64,000 nucleotides of DNA from Tenrec ecaudatus (lineage: Eukaryota; Chordata; Mammalia; Afrosoricida; Tenrecidae), in NCBI RefSeq assembly GCF_050624435.1, contig NC_134539.1, positions 147,661,525 to 147,725,524 of the forward strand. The letters run 5' to 3'. Shown here piece after piece: positions 20,850-32,925 of this stretch; the stretch's first letter is position 1; each line of letters starts with the position of its first letter. Under the pieces are notes generated by a model. That model was given only the letters and a program-made list of their open reading frames with translations, had not been told where the DNA came from and made no database searches. The position numbers were made by a program, and so were the translations under genes.

Positions 20850-22748
20850 ATGGGCTTCAGAGGACAGCACTGACGCTGCAGCTCGGGGAGAGGGACACGT
20901 CTGATCAGAGCACGCGGGAGCAAACGAAGGGGGAGGAAGAGTGGAGCCTGTCTTGGCCTATCAAACCTGGAGGACGATATCCCCACTCAGAACAGCCAAG
21001 GCACAGAGTGGACCATGTGACTGGTCCCACTATGAGACACGATGTCCCTGGCTGACTCATGGTCCTATGGGGGACAACACTGGAGACACAGTGTTGGGAT
21101 CGGCCCAGTCTGACCCTACCGCACTGAGACAAAACACTAAAGGTGTGTGGCAGAGCAGCGGGGGGTAGGGGAGCAGACCAGGGAGGTCCCGAGGGAGTGC
21201 CAAGGATGGACTTTGGGGCCAGGGTGTGGCACCCCATCGGACTTGACTGGAGGACACTCCTAGAGGTCAACAAATAGACCTTGAACTATTTACACTATTT
21301 ACAGGTTTTGTTTTTAAAAATCTATTTATTTTTTGTCATTGGTTTTTTGTTGTCATTGTCATTTTGTTCTCTTTTGTCGCTTTGTCTTGCTCTGCCTTGT
21401 TTTTTGTGCATGTGATTATCTCTGCAGGTCTATCTAGGTAAGACAGGCTGGATGAACAGTCTGGAGGAGAAAACAACAGGACTGAGGGTTCTGGGGGGAC
21501 ATGGGAGAGTGGGAGGTGGGGGAAAGGAGATGGTGTTGACCAGGGACATGGAAATAACAAGTGATCCAAAATCAGTGGCAAGGAAGGTGTGAGAGGCCTG
21601 GTAGGGATTGATCAACGGTACCATAACTGAGAGAAATTACTGAAACCCAAATAAAGGCTGAGCATGATAGTGGGACAAGAAAGTAAAAGGAAACAGAGGA
21701 AAGAACTAGGAGGCAAAGGGCATTTATAGAGGTCTAAATACAGGCATGTACATTTGTAAATATATTTATATAATTTGATGGGGAAATAGATATATGTGCA
21801 TATATTTATAGGTTTAGTATTAATGTAGCAAATGGACATTGGGCCTCCACTCACGTACTTCCTCAATGCTAGAACACTTTGTTCAATTAAATTGGCATTC
21901 TATGATGATGCACATTTTCTCGACATGATTACTGAAAACAAATGTGTGCATAAGCAAATATGGTGAAGAAAGCTGATGGTGCCCAGCTACCAAAAGATAT
22001 AGCATCTGGGGTCTTAAAGGCTTGAGGGTAAACAAATGGCCATCTAGCTCAGAAACAACAAAGCCCACATGGAAGAAGCATGCCAGCCTGTGTGAGCATG
22101 AGGTGTTCAAGTGATCAGGTACCAGGCATCAAAGAACAAAAAATCATATATTGTTAATGAGGGAGAGTGCAGATAGGGATAGTGCAGTTGTAGGCAACTG
22201 TACATCTCCTTACAGAAGGGTCACAGGGAGGAAACGAGCCAGTCAGGGTGCAGTGTAGCAACCATGAAACATACAAGTTTCCTCTAGTTCTTAAATGTTT
22301 CTCCCTCCCACCTCCAGTATCATGATCCCAATTCTACCTTACAAATCCAGCTAGACCGGAGGATGTACACTGGTATAGATAGGAACCAGAAACACAGGTT
22401 ACCCAGGAAAGATGATCCCTTCAGGACCAGTGATAAGAGTGGCGATAGTGGAGGGTGGAGAGAAGGTGGGGTAGAAAGGGGGAACCAATTACAAGAATCT
22501 ACATATAACTTCCTCTCTGGGGAATGAACAATAGAAAAGTGGGTGAAGGGAGACTTCAGACAGTGTAAGAGATGACAAAATAATTATGAATTACCAAGGG
22601 TTCATGAGGGGCAGGCATGGGAAGAGAGGGGGAAATGAGGAGCTGATGCCAAGGGTAACAAATGTACAAATGTGCTTTATACAACTGATGTATGTATGGA
22701 GTGATAAGAGTTGTAAGAGCCCTCGATGAAATGATTAAAAAAAAAAAG
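20850..22748 (+). mobile_element. L1, 5'-truncated (3'UTR), best copy in window
   Basis: Purine-rich start, then GGTCTATCTAGGTAAGACAG, CAAAAGATATAGCATCTGGG, GGTGCAGTGTAGCAACC and AATTACCAAGGGTTCATGAG. It ends GTAAGAGCCCTCGATG then an A-rich tail at 22737-22748. The long 3'UTR matches truncated copies elsewhere in the window. The 5' boundary is approximate, and no ORF2 is retained. Confidence 0.8.
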
Positions 22749-23289
22749 ACATGGTATCATGGCTGCCTCTGAGAGCCCTGGCTTTCTGCTCGTCCCTGGG
22801 GTGGCTGGGGGGTGGGTGGAAAGGTTTCCAACAACCGGTGAGAAAACAGAATGAAAAAAGAATGGACTTTTCCCACCAGCTTTTCGAAGTCTCCTCGAGT
22901 AGCCTGTCACATGAACTAGCCCCGTTCCTGAATCGACAGGTTCCTGAAAGGACGAGCCCAGACCTGAGAAACGACTTCTGTTTCCCAGCTCATAGAGGCT
23001 GTCGGTAGCAGCAGACTCAGCAAAGGAGCCTTGGTGCTGGGTCAGCCCAGGGCTCTGGGTACCGCTACCCACCCCTACTTTCCGCACCATTCTGTTTCTT
23101 GGCTCTTAACTGTTCTCTGGCTTTCATGGCATGTGGCGTCCACAAAAGCTTTCCTGGGGAGGAAGCATGTTCACATGACTGAATGTGGGAAAGAATCCAA
23201 AGTTTGCCTTGCAGAGGCTCCTTCTTGGAGCCGCAGCCTCCCAGCCACACTGGTAGAGGCCCTCAATGTTGCTCCCTTCTAGCATTTTC
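22749..23289. other. Unassigned intron sequence
   Basis: No recognised repeat. It lies between two L1 fragments of different age. Confidence 0.4.
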
Positions 23290-23690
23290 TTCCAATGCTA
23301 TTTTATGGACATCCACACTTAGATGCAAATCTGTGGGTGCGTTGGCTTGCCATTTTTATATTAATCATAGTATATCGTCTCCCAGAGCTTAGTTTTTCCA
23401 CTCAATGTGTTTGTGAGCTCTTTCTCTGTTAATTCCTAGAAAAAGTTCCATCTTCTCCCCTCAACTCCCCACAGCTACACACAATTGCATTGTGCAAACG
23501 CCCCAAAGCCCATTACGCCTTTCCTCTGTTGTTGGGCTTTGGTTGTTGCAGATAAACTTTCATGTCTATCCTTTCTCATGAGTGGAGTATAATTCTGTAG
23601 GATTGCTTCCTGTGGTAGAATTTCTAAGGCAAGGGTATCAGCATGGGTAAGACAGATGTCTGTCAAACTGCCCTTCACAGGGCTTGACCT
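23290..23690 (-). mobile_element. Old L1M fragment
   Basis: Word order TGCAGATAAACTTTCATGTC, AGTATAATTCTGTAGGATTG and CAAACTGCCCTTCACAGG resembles the antisense 3' region of old L1M elements. Divergence is high. Confidence 0.45.
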
Positions 23691-23824
23691 GATTCACTCT
23701 AACCCTATCATCTCATGGAACTTTATATAATGAAGAGACACTCCAATACTAGACCAGGTTTGACTTATCTATGGAGGAATACAGGCTGGACGGCTTGGTA
23801 GGAATGAAGATTGGAGGACATATT

Positions 23825-23940
23825 CATCAGGGGAGAAACAAATCAAGGATGTCCACTCTTGCCACTGCGACCCATCATTGTACTGAGGTTGATGCTAAGG
23901 GAATTATCCAGGAAAAGGGAATACCAAAGCGATCCTATGG
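23825..23940 (+). mobile_element. L1 ORF2 fragment
   Basis: TCAAGGATGTCCACTCTTGC followed by CATTGTACTGAGG and AATTATCCAGGAAAAGGG parallels the L1 reverse-transcriptase stretch after the FADD region. It is too short and broken to code. Confidence 0.6.
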
Positions 23941-24013
23941 GTCAGAGTAGAACAGAAGTCTAGGATGTATAACGAGTTTGTTTCGAATCCTCAAAACAGA
24001 AAGAAAAAACTCA

Positions 24014-24220
24014 AGCTCACCACCATTGAGTCCATTCCAATTCATAGCGACCCTGTAGGACAGGGTAGAACTGCCCTCGGGGGTTTCTGAGACTGTGGAA
24101 CTCTTCCTGGGAGCAGAGAGAGACCCTTACCATTCTCCCCAAGAGAGAGCTGGGGGTTCCAGATGGTTGACCATGTGGTTAGCAGCCCAACTCAGGACCC
24201 AGCCTGCCACTAATGCCCCT
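24014..24220 (-). mobile_element. AfroSINE
   Basis: CACCACCATTGAGTCCATTC, GACCCTGTAGGACAGGGTAG and GTTAGCAGCCCAACTCAGG. The head is eroded. Confidence 0.83.
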
Positions 24221-24429
24221 TCTTCAAGTCCTAGTAACTTGTTAGATAAAATCTGGTGGGTTAAAAGCAATCAGTTCCACCCATCCAAGCATCAAACAGT
24301 GGTTGATCTGTTCTTAATTTTCTTGATTGCTTATTCTCCCATATACTCTGTCCCATGAAACTTTGTGCCCCATTGCTGTAATACTGCCTGGACTCCTGAG
24401 ACTTGTGGTGTGACGGATCTTTAAAGAGA

Positions 24430-25257
24430 TGGGGAAGTTAACTGGATCATCTTGGAGCTTGGTTCAGCAAGTTTTAATTGAAGATTTGGGAATGAGAAGG
24501 GTCATGTAGAAATGTGTGCCTTGGGTTCTGACTGACCTGGAAAAAGAGTGCTTTGTAAACAGCTTTGAAGAGACCCACACTTTCCCCCTAGGTCATTACT
24601 GGTACAAGACACGGAGCTATTCTCACCACCCCAAAAGCAAACATCAGTCAAGCCAGTGGAAGACCCCAATATCACCTTGTCCAAAACGAGCTCGCTCAAG
24701 TGAAATCAAAGAGCAAGACGATGTTGATTTGTTTTTATGTGAAGGGGCTAGTGCATTTGGAATTCATCCTACCAGTTCAGACTGTTAATCAAGCTTTCTT
24801 TTAGAGGTTCTGATGTAACAGTGTGTGACCCAAAAAAGCCTGACTTGGGGCAGATGAGGGACTGGTTTCGTCACTACGACAATGCACCTGCTCACACAGT
24901 CATCTCCGTGGTCCAGGTTGTGGCCCAAAGCAGCAGGCCTCTCTTGCCCCACACACCTTACTCACGTGACCTCGCTCTGCGTGGCTTCTTTTTGTTTCTG
25001 AGAAGGAAGAGGGACCTGAAAGGACAGTGATTTCACGATGTAGAAGAGGTGAAGGAAAAAAATGAGGGAAGTGCTGTGAGCCATCCAAACAGACGAGTTT
25101 GAAAAATGTTCCCCAGAATGGAATCGCAGATTTGACAAATGTACTAGGTGTAATGGAACGTGCTTTGAAGGTGATAAGGTTGTCTTGTAAAAAAGTTTAA
25201 ATGCCTAACTTTGAAAAAAAATCCGTGTTTTTTTATTGGGGGAGCACCCCCTCGTAT
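24430..25257 (+). pseudogene. Mariner transposase fossil
   Basis: Several frames together give the mariner order: EDLGMRR, then VLTDLEKE, then SKHQSSQWKTP with PKRAR, then HYDNAPAHT (the catalytic HDNAPAH block), then LLPHTPYSRDLA and FFLF. Stops and at least two frameshifts break it. The 3' end closes GAGCACCCCCTCGTATA, a TA-flanked mariner-type end. The first catalytic Asp region is altered and the N-terminal DNA-binding domain and 5' TIR were not found, so it is inactive. Confidence 0.82.
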
Positions 25258-26674
25258 ACCTTTCTGTAGAGAATGGCAGTGCTGTTTCTATGGGTTTTAG
25301 CTCAACGGAGCTGTTAGGTAAGGATTGAGAGGAAGAGGGGATGCCATGGCTTGTGTTTGCCACTTTGAGGCTTGCAACTCCAGCGAATGAAATTCATACT
25401 CTCCAGTTGCAAGCTTTCTAAAGCTCCCTTGACGAGTGAAATACATCCCATGTGAGCCTAGGGACTCATGGGTGGTTAAATCTTCAGCGGTGAACCACTT
25501 CTGACTCATACGTTTCCAGATTTGATGGTGAGTTACGGTAGCTTTGCCGGGGGCGGGGGAGGGGGACTCTTAGAAGAAATGAGGAGGCTTTAGATCATGC
25601 CTGCTGGCCAGCCGTACAGAGTTGGGTTGCCCATGAGAATTTTCTCTTCCATTTCTCATAGAACATTAGCTTCTTCCCCGGGAGCTTATATATTGTAAGA
25701 GCACTCGGTAAAATTTCATTTGAGACTACAGGGACGCCTTGGCTGAGTCTGGCTGCGTGTAATGGCTCTTGGCTGTGTGTTACCTAGGACCCTGTGGGAA
25801 ATCTTGGCAGGACACCCTGTGATACGTCAATACTGAGCGCCTCGCTCAACTTCTCTGCACTCGGGATTACCTCTCTGTTGTTGCCTTGACTGCTCTTTTC
25901 CCTTCTCTTCTTCCAGAGAGACCCTCTGCTTCTTTCTCGGAGGCTGGCTTCTCTCCGCTGGGCTCTAGGGCTCATCTCCACAGTCCCCGCTGGGGCCATG
26001 GGACATCCTTTCTGTGCATGTCTCTAGCTTCTTTTGTCCCTTCGCCCTACTGGCCTCTTTGTCTTGACTTTACTCTTGCTCAAATCTCTGATCATCTCTC
26101 AGGAAGATGTACGCACCACATGGACATAAACCCGCATGCCAGAACGTTCCCTAGACCCTGATTTCCTCCCAAGTACATTATAGTTTGTCTGTTTCACAGC
26201 GAGCTTCTGTGGAGAAGCCTAGGCATTGCCCCATGTTCATGTCCTTTGCGTTCTTGATGAAGGGGCTAAGGTGATATGGAGAAGAGTCTTCTATTAAAAT
26301 TAAGTCTGAAATTTCTCATGCTGAGAATCCAGAATGTGAGAGAGAAACGAGGTGGCACCAGGGTGGAGGACAGATTTCTTCTATACCCCCCACCTCCACC
26401 TCCACTCCCACCCCCAAGCATTATGGCAGTAGGCTAACCACCAGCAGCAGATTTATAGTCTGCTTATTTGACCAGATGCAGTGAGTCTGCCTTTTGATGG
26501 GAAGCGTGGTTGAGTTTTCTCGTTTGGGGCGTTTGTTTTGTTCTTGGGGCCTTGGGGTATTGCTGGGAAAGAAAATAAAGTCTTGGGTGTTAAGACACTG
26601 GAGTCCTTCCCAGAGAGAGGGTCCCTCAGAGGGTCCATGGAGATGTATCTGGTCTTGTGTATTTATTTGATTTT
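25258..26674. other. Unassigned intron sequence
   Basis: No transposon recognised. 26380-26420 is a (CCA/CCT)-rich pyrimidine tract. Confidence 0.4.
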
Positions 26675-26885
26675 GAGCGCTGGTGGTGCAGTGCTTATAC
26701 ATTGCCCTGACAGCCACAAGGTCAGCAGTTCAAAACCATCAACACACTACCTGGGAGAAAGATGAGGCTTTCTACTCCCATACAGAGTTACAGTTTTGGA
26801 AACCCACAAGGACAGTTCTACCCTGTCTATAGAGTGGGCGTGAGTCAGAGTCAACTCAATGGCAGTGATATTTGTTGTTGTTTTG
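26675..26885 (+). mobile_element. AfroSINE, near full length
   Basis: From GCGCTGGTGGTGCAGTGCTT through GGTCAGCAGTTCAAAACCAT to GAGTCAACTCAATGGCAGTG and a TTGTTGTTGTTTTG tail. Confidence 0.92.
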
Positions 26886-27617
26886 ATGGGATTGAATGCT
26901 GAGGTTTCTGGCATAAAGACAGATTCAAGATCGTCAGAGACCTTATGTGTGTAGTCTAATCTGGGACAGGTAAGTCTTTTTTCCAGGTAGAGAGAGGCAT
27001 CCGTGTTCGATCACAATCACATAGAACTGATCAAAGAGTGCATCGGTTGGCAACGAGACCTTCTGTCCACTTTTGAGTGAGCGGCGTAGACACGGCGCCT
27101 TGCAAGCAGGGCACACTGTTCAAACAGTCCCATGCTTCACTTAACAACTGCCTCTCTGTTAATATAATTTATGCCAGGTAGGGACCAAGGTGTTCCAATT
27201 TCATGGGGAATCACATAGGGGTTTAGCCTTGGGGGGAACTAAAGTCCAGAGAGGTTAAATGTATCTTGGGTAGAGACCCTGGAATAACTTTCTGATTGAG
27301 TAGTGGAGTTACCCACTCCCACCGTCATAGACCTAAATTATGTCACGATAGCTCAGGCAGCTTGAGGGCTGGTGAAGGCTGGGCCTGGGAGTAACAGGAC
27401 TGGCGAGCTGAACACATTTGATCCAGCACTTGCTCCGTGGACTCCAGACTTTAGAAAGCTCCCCGACGTGACTCTGTCATCATAATTCTACTCGCTGGTA
27501 GCAACTGACTTGTGATGAAGAGTCATTTCAGTTGAGGCACTGGCTACAGTTATACAGGACAGCTGGCTGCTCACATCTGTACAAGCTCTGCTGCTCTGAG
27601 CCCACCGCCCCCCCCCC
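26886..27617. other. Unassigned intron sequence with a possible MIR
   Basis: 27205-27290 has AAAGTCCAGAGAGGTTAAAT, which fits the MIR core. The rest is unplaced. Confidence 0.4.
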
Positions 27618-27802
27618 CAAGCCAAACAATCCTGACTCCTAGAGACCTATATAGCTCAGAGTAGAAACACCGTCCGGGGTTTCCACGGCTGTGCTTTTTA
27701 CAGAAGTGAACGTCCATGTTTTTCTCCTACAGCGAGGTTAGCAAGTTTGATGCACCGTCCTTTCAGTGAGCTGCCAAGTATCGAATCATCACACCGCCCG
27801 GG
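27618..27802 (-). mobile_element. AfroSINE, diverged
   Basis: CCAAGCCAAACAATCCTGAC, then CCTACAGCGAGGTTAGCAAG and a head complement near ACACCGCCCGGG. Confidence 0.65.
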
Positions 27803-27856
27803 ATTCTTGTATATGAAACGTAGGTCGTGACACGGAGGAAATAATACTTAGCCGTT

Positions 27857-28049
27857 ACAGTTGGCATTGTTGGTTAGGTACAGTCCGGTCGGTTCCGACT
27901 CATTGTGACCTGATGTACAACAGAAGGAAACACTGCCCGGCCCTGCACTTGTCATACAATGGTCCTTCTGTCTGAGTCCATCGCTGCAGCCACTGTATCA
28001 GTCCATCTTGTTGAGGGCCTTCCTCTTTTTTTCTGCCCAAAGATTTGTG
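27857..28049 (-). mobile_element. RTE/BovB-like LINE 3' fragment
   Basis: GGTCGGTTCCGACTCATTGT, CAACAGAAGGAAACACTGCC and CATCTTGTTGAGGGCCTTCC match 34240-34360 in order. Confidence 0.8.
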
Positions 28050-28172
28050 GTTAAGTGCTGTGGCCTCGGTGCTGACTCACCATGACCCCTCTTCCCCACC
28101 ACCCCCCGCCCTGTACGACAGAATGTAACACCTGCTGATCCTAGGCCATGCTCACTGTTGTTCTTACATGGT
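28050..28172 (-). mobile_element. RTE/BovB-like LINE 3' fragment
   Basis: TCGGTGCTGACTCACCATGA, CTGTACGACAGAATGTAACA and CATGCTCACTGTTGTTC repeat the beginning of the preceding piece, so this is a second insertion. Confidence 0.65.
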
Positions 28173-28765
28173 AGCAATCATGAAATTAAATCACGGAAAA
28201 GGCTTTACACTAGACACAACATGTCACAAAGACCCCATAAATATACTGCAGTATATGCCTAACCCTCAGTGCCACCAAGCAAGGCTCCTTAGACTCCATC
28301 AATAACAAAGTGCCTCCTTTGAAAGCTTGTGAGTAGCCATCTGGGGTGCCACTGAGTTTTGTTTGCCTGAGAAACAGTGATGGAGGAAGAAGGAGTCTCT
28401 GGAGTGGGAGGAGAACATGGAATGTGTGGTTCACTGTTTCATGAACGCCTCCTTTGCCACCAGACCGGAAGAACTGCATGCTGCCTGGTCACTACTGCTG
28501 ACCATTTTGCTACCAACATTCTACAGATGAATCCTGATCAAAAGGGTGGTAACGCAGAACAGAATTTCAAGTTTCCATGGACTGGAGACTTCTTGGAGCC
28601 ACGAAGGCTGGATGAATCCTTGAAACTAATGTCATGAGCTCATGCTTAAACCTGTAACCCCAAACATCCTGGAAGTCTTCAGAATCCAACCAGAGTTTAA
28701 CTTAACTGATAATAATAAAAACCCTGCCTTGAACATAAGTTATTTTAAGAATGATGGGATCAAGA
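28173..28765. other. Unassigned segment, repeat-like
   Basis: An 87-codon plus-strand frame runs through 28377-28637 but matches no domain that I know. The closing ATAATAATAAAAACCCTGCC looks like a retroposon 3' end. It might be an unplaced LINE or LTR fragment. Confidence 0.35.
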
Positions 28766-28980
28766 AGGAGCCCTGGCGTTGTGCCGTTTTATGAGTTGAT
28801 CTGAGAACCACAAGGTCAGTAGTTTGAAACCACCAGCCTCTCTGAGGGGGAAAGATGAGGCTTTCTGTTCCATTAATGATTTATAGCCTCTGAAACCCAC
28901 AGGCAGCAGTTCTACTCTGTCCTATAGGGTGGCTTTAAATCAAAATGGCCTTACTGGAAGTGTGTTTGGATTTATTTTTT
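28766..28980 (+). mobile_element. AfroSINE, near full length
   Basis: AGGAGCCCTGGCGTTGTG, GGTCAGTAGTTTGAAACCAC, TACTCTGTCCTATAGGGTGG and a T/G-rich tail. Confidence 0.92.
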
Positions 28981-28994
28981 GGTTTATACAGGAT

Positions 28995-29445
28995 TGCATT
29001 AGTCTGAGTAGACTAGAGAAACAAATCCAGGGACATTTATATATGTGTAAGAGAGAGCTTTATATCAAGAAATAATTATCTATCAAGCAAACCTCCCAGC
29101 CCAGTCCAGATCCAGTCCACAAGTGTGATATTCTCCATAAATCCGATACTAGTCCATAAATCCCTCTTCAGACTCATGTAGCCACATGCAATGATGCAGA
29201 ATGAAGGAAGATCACAGGCCATTGTGGATCCAATGGTGGTGGACACATCTCCAGGGCTCTTGGAAGTCTCAGTGTGGCTCCACATGGCTTGTCAACAGGA
29301 AGGTGAAAGCTGAGCGTGAAAGAGGCTCCAGAGAGCTATTTATCTCAGTAACCCTTCAATCAAGCTATGACCTGATCAATAGGCCAACCTCCGCTTACAT
29401 GTTCCTACGGGAGCCATGTTAACACAAAAAAACCCCTCTATCACA
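28995..29445 (-). mobile_element. Solo LTR, ERVL/MLT2-like
   Basis: TGCATTAGTCTGAGTAGACT, GAGAAACAAATCCAGGG, TGTGGATCCAATGGTGG and AGCTATGACCTGATCAATAG follow the order of the LTR at 3628-4121. The minus-strand start is TGTGATAGAGG. No clear 5-bp duplication. Confidence 0.78.
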
Positions 29446-30897
29446 ACTGTTGAGTTGGTGTATGTTTTACTGTGTATAATCTCTCACAATGAGAATAACA
29501 TTCAATTAAAAAAAGAGGACAATACTTGTAAAAAAAAAAAAAAAGCAAGGTAGCTGTCCCGGTAACTTTGGGCATTCATTTATTCAACCTGCATTTATCA
29601 AGTAACACACTATATATTCACTAGCTCTTTTAAACCCGGGAAACTAGATATTATTTTTCCCAGTGTAAGAGTGAGAGTTAGGGTACCAACTTCCTACTGT
29701 CTCAGAGCTAATACAGGCTGTGGGCTGGGCTCCTCCCAGTAGGCTTCTCTTCACAGACCCATGTAGAGTGGTTTTCCATCCGCCATCCCTAACCTTGGTG
29801 GGTACCTTGAGTCTAATAGCCCAGCACATGGCCCCCTATGGCCGACAGTGCTCTTTGTCATTAAAACAAGTTTGGGGAAACTGTATGAGTATCAATGTGG
29901 GTCTTACATCTTTGCATTTCAGAACACGGGCTGGGGGAACACCCGCGTGGCACAGCAGGGGACATGTCTGCTTTTGAACATTTGGTGCTCTGTCTTAGAA
30001 AGTCACTGGTTTCCATGCTTCAAGGTGACTGTCTGGAAGAACTCCCAGACTTATTACCTAAGCAGAGAACAAACGCTGCTTCATCCGGCACCCTGAGCTA
30101 TGGCACTGCCGGTGGCCGTGATGGTTTGTGTAGGAGTGAAAAAGCAGGCTCGAAGTCTTGGTCCAGGCGTGTGGGATTTTCTCCTAAGGGTTACCCGAGG
30201 ATCTGAAACCATCTTGAAGCACAAGTACACCTGCGTACGGTAAGCCGCTTTGAAAATGAGCCATTCCTTCTGGCAGAGAAGGTTTCCCGTTTCAGAACAT
30301 TTCACGTTTAAGTTTTGTCCTTCTCTTTGAAGCCGTTTCTGAAGCCATTTGTTTTCATTGGCTGCTGCGAACTTCTAACCAGGAGTGTCACCCGTGGGAG
30401 CGGTCATAAGCCAGGAAAGCATGTGGCAGAGCAAAAGGCTAAGGCCACTCTGGTCCTTGACCAGGCTGTGGTTTGCAAACCACGTCTCCTGAAAAGTCCA
30501 GCATCCCCAGAGAGAAAGGAGACTCGCATCGCAGAAACAACCGTGGGGCAGAGGAGTCTCAGGAGGTTTTCCAGGCTGGGGGGCTGGGCCTCCAGGGTAA
30601 AGTACTCTGTCGTGTTTCTGGATACTGCTTTGGCCCTGGTTTTGTAGCCTCTTGTTTCTTGCTGGCAGAGAATGGGGGGAATTTCAGAATTTGTCACAGA
30701 CCCGGGGAAAGGGTTACATTTCTCCCTTAAGATTTTTCCCTGGCCAGATGGCATTGAGTTAGAAAGAAAGGCCGAGGAGGAGGCCAGTCGCTCCTCTTTT
30801 TCGTTCTAGTGAAGAGTATGTACCAAGGAACAGGATGGACCCATCTACCAATGTCCATTCTTTATGGCCTGTGGCTGACTTCTCAACTCCGATTGCT
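29446..30897. other. Unassigned intron sequence
   Basis: An A-run at 29530-29544 suggests an old retroposon end. 29605-29715 has faint MIR-like words. Nothing else was placed. Confidence 0.4.
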
Positions 30898-31070
30898 TTG
30901 TGCCCTGGGTGGCAGACAAGGTTGGTGGTTCAAATCCACTCAGAGGCACCTCAGAAGGCACAATTGACAATGTATTTCTGAACCTCCAGCTACTGAAAGC
31001 ACCATAGAACACAGTTCTACTTTAAAACAGGGGCTGGCCAGGAGTTTGGAACTGAATTGATGCAACTGGC
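30898..31070 (+). mobile_element. AfroSINE, long-body subfamily
   Basis: GGTTGGTGGTTCAAATCCAC, CCTCAGAAGGCACAATTGAC and CCATAGAACACAGTTCTAC, then a diverged AATTGATGCAACTGGC tail. Confidence 0.75.
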
Positions 31071-31108
31071 AAAAGTTGTGACTTTCTAGATGTTTCATGA
31101 GTCTAGAG

Positions 31109-31506
31109 CAGTGGTTCTCAAACTTCCTCATGTTGCGACCCTTTCATACAGTTCCTCATGTGATGGTGACCCCGAACCATAAAAGTATCTTCATTCCTAC
31201 TTCATAACTGCAATTTTGCTACTGTTATGAATCACAATTTAAATATCTGATAGGCAGGATGTATTTTCATTGTCACAAATTGAACATATGAAGCAGAGTG
31301 ATTAATCATAAAACAATATGTAATTATATATATTGTGAAATATTTATTTTTAAAAGTAAGTGATTTTGTCTTGAAGCATGGTGTAGCATGGGTAACATCT
31401 TAATATAATATATGTTAATATGTGTTTTCCAATGGTCTTAGGTGACCCCTATGGAAGGGTCATTTGACCCCCAAAGGGGTTGCGACCCACAGGTTGAGAA
31501 CCACTG
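31109..31506 (-). mobile_element. SPIN non-autonomous hAT, long form
   Basis: Ends CAGTGGTTCTCAAACTTCC and GGTTGAGAACCACTG. The middle keeps ATTGTCACAAATTGAACATA (complement of the SPIN interior) that short copies lack. It is 398 bp. The 8-bp flanks GTCTAGAG and GTCTAGCG match at 7 of 8. The interior has no transposase frame. Confidence 0.93.
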
Positions 31507-32399
31507 GTCTAGCGATTAGCCAACCATTCATATTCCTCCTCCCAGTGGCAATGTGGAACCACTGGGTGCTCTGGCAAGCCAAGGGGGAAAATCATTGAGA
31601 AGAACATAAAAAGACAAAGGTACAGATGGTGTGGGGGCAAATGAGCAGAAAAAGAGAGGAGCATAAAAAGGAGGTGGGTGAAAGAAAGACAAGGGAAAAG
31701 GAGCCATAAGAAATGTACTTGTGTCTAGAGGCTAGGACCACAGCTGCCGAAGGACCACAGCCATCGCCGTCTCCCATCTCCAAGGTGGCGGAGGCAGCTT
31801 CAGCTTCACCTGTCACGAGGAGTAGTTCGTGGTCCCACAGTCGGTCACTGATTAGCCTTGAGGTCTTGGCTGCCCCAAGAACCTTCCATTGTCATCATTG
31901 ACATCTTGCCTCAATCGCACAGCTTCCCAAGAGTGATCATCATTGCCAAATACGGGGTATGGTCAGCCGAAAGACAAAAACCACACCTCCATCCAAGCCA
32001 TTCGCTGTGATGATGAACATCTTGGCAGTAGACAGAGAATTCCGGGGACCATCAAGGAAGTAGAGTCACCAGGGGGGCATGTTTGAAATCCCCGCCTGAA
32101 GTGGGGAGAGCCCATGCTGCTGTGAGACCGGAGGCTGAGAAGCCGGAAGTAAGAGTTCTGTCACTTTGTTCTGCTTTTTCAAGATGGTTTTCAGTATTCA
32201 GGACCCGTTGGCAATCTACATAAGCTTGAAGATTGTTTTGTTTTTCCATATCTTCAAAGAAGGTCCCCACGGGGAGGAAAACAACTAAAGGGAGACAATA
32301 CCGCCTACAGCAAGTTTGAAGGACCTTGAAAAGTGGAACGTGAGCAAAGCATGTGAGGCCAGAACCAGAGGAAGAATGGATACTTTAAAATACTGTCTG
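31507..32399. other. Unassigned intron sequence
   Basis: A G+C-richer stretch at 31735-31900 has several CpGs. No named repeat, splice pair or domain was recognised. Confidence 0.4.
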
Positions 32400-32925
32400 G
32401 CTGGTGCAGTGTAGCACTGACGAAACATAAAACATTCCTCTAATTCTTAAATGCCCCTCTCCCACTCTCGTGAGCCCAGTTCTACCTTATAAATCCGGCT
32501 AGACCAGAGCATGCACACTGGTGCAGATGAGAGCTCTCAACACACAGAATCCACGACAGAGAACCCCCTCAGGAACAGTAATGGGAGTAGCGATGATACC
32601 ATGAGGGAAAGGGGCAGGTGGGGGAGAAAGGGGAACCGATCACAATGATCGACGTATAATCCTCTCCCACCGAGGGTAACAAACAACAGAAACATGGGTG
32701 AAGGGAGACAGGGGAGAGTGTAAGATATGAAAATAATTATAATTTATCAAGGGTTCAGGAGGGTGTGGAAGGGAGGGGGAAAATGAGCTGATACCAAGGG
32801 CTCAAGCACAAAGAAAATGTTTTGAAAAGGATGATGGCAACATATGTACAAATATGCTGGACACAAAGGATGTATGGATTGTTATGAGCTGTAAGAGCCC
32901 CAATTAAATGATTAAAAAAATCTTA
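32400..32925 (+). mobile_element. L1 3'UTR, truncated
   Basis: GGTGCAGTGTAGCACTGACG through GGGAACCGATCACAATGATC to TGTAAGAGCCCCAATT and an A tail. It aligns with 22225-22748. Confidence 0.88.

Noticed and set aside
24430-25257. Active mariner
   Set aside because: Stops, frameshifts, a missing N-terminus and no 5' inverted repeat.
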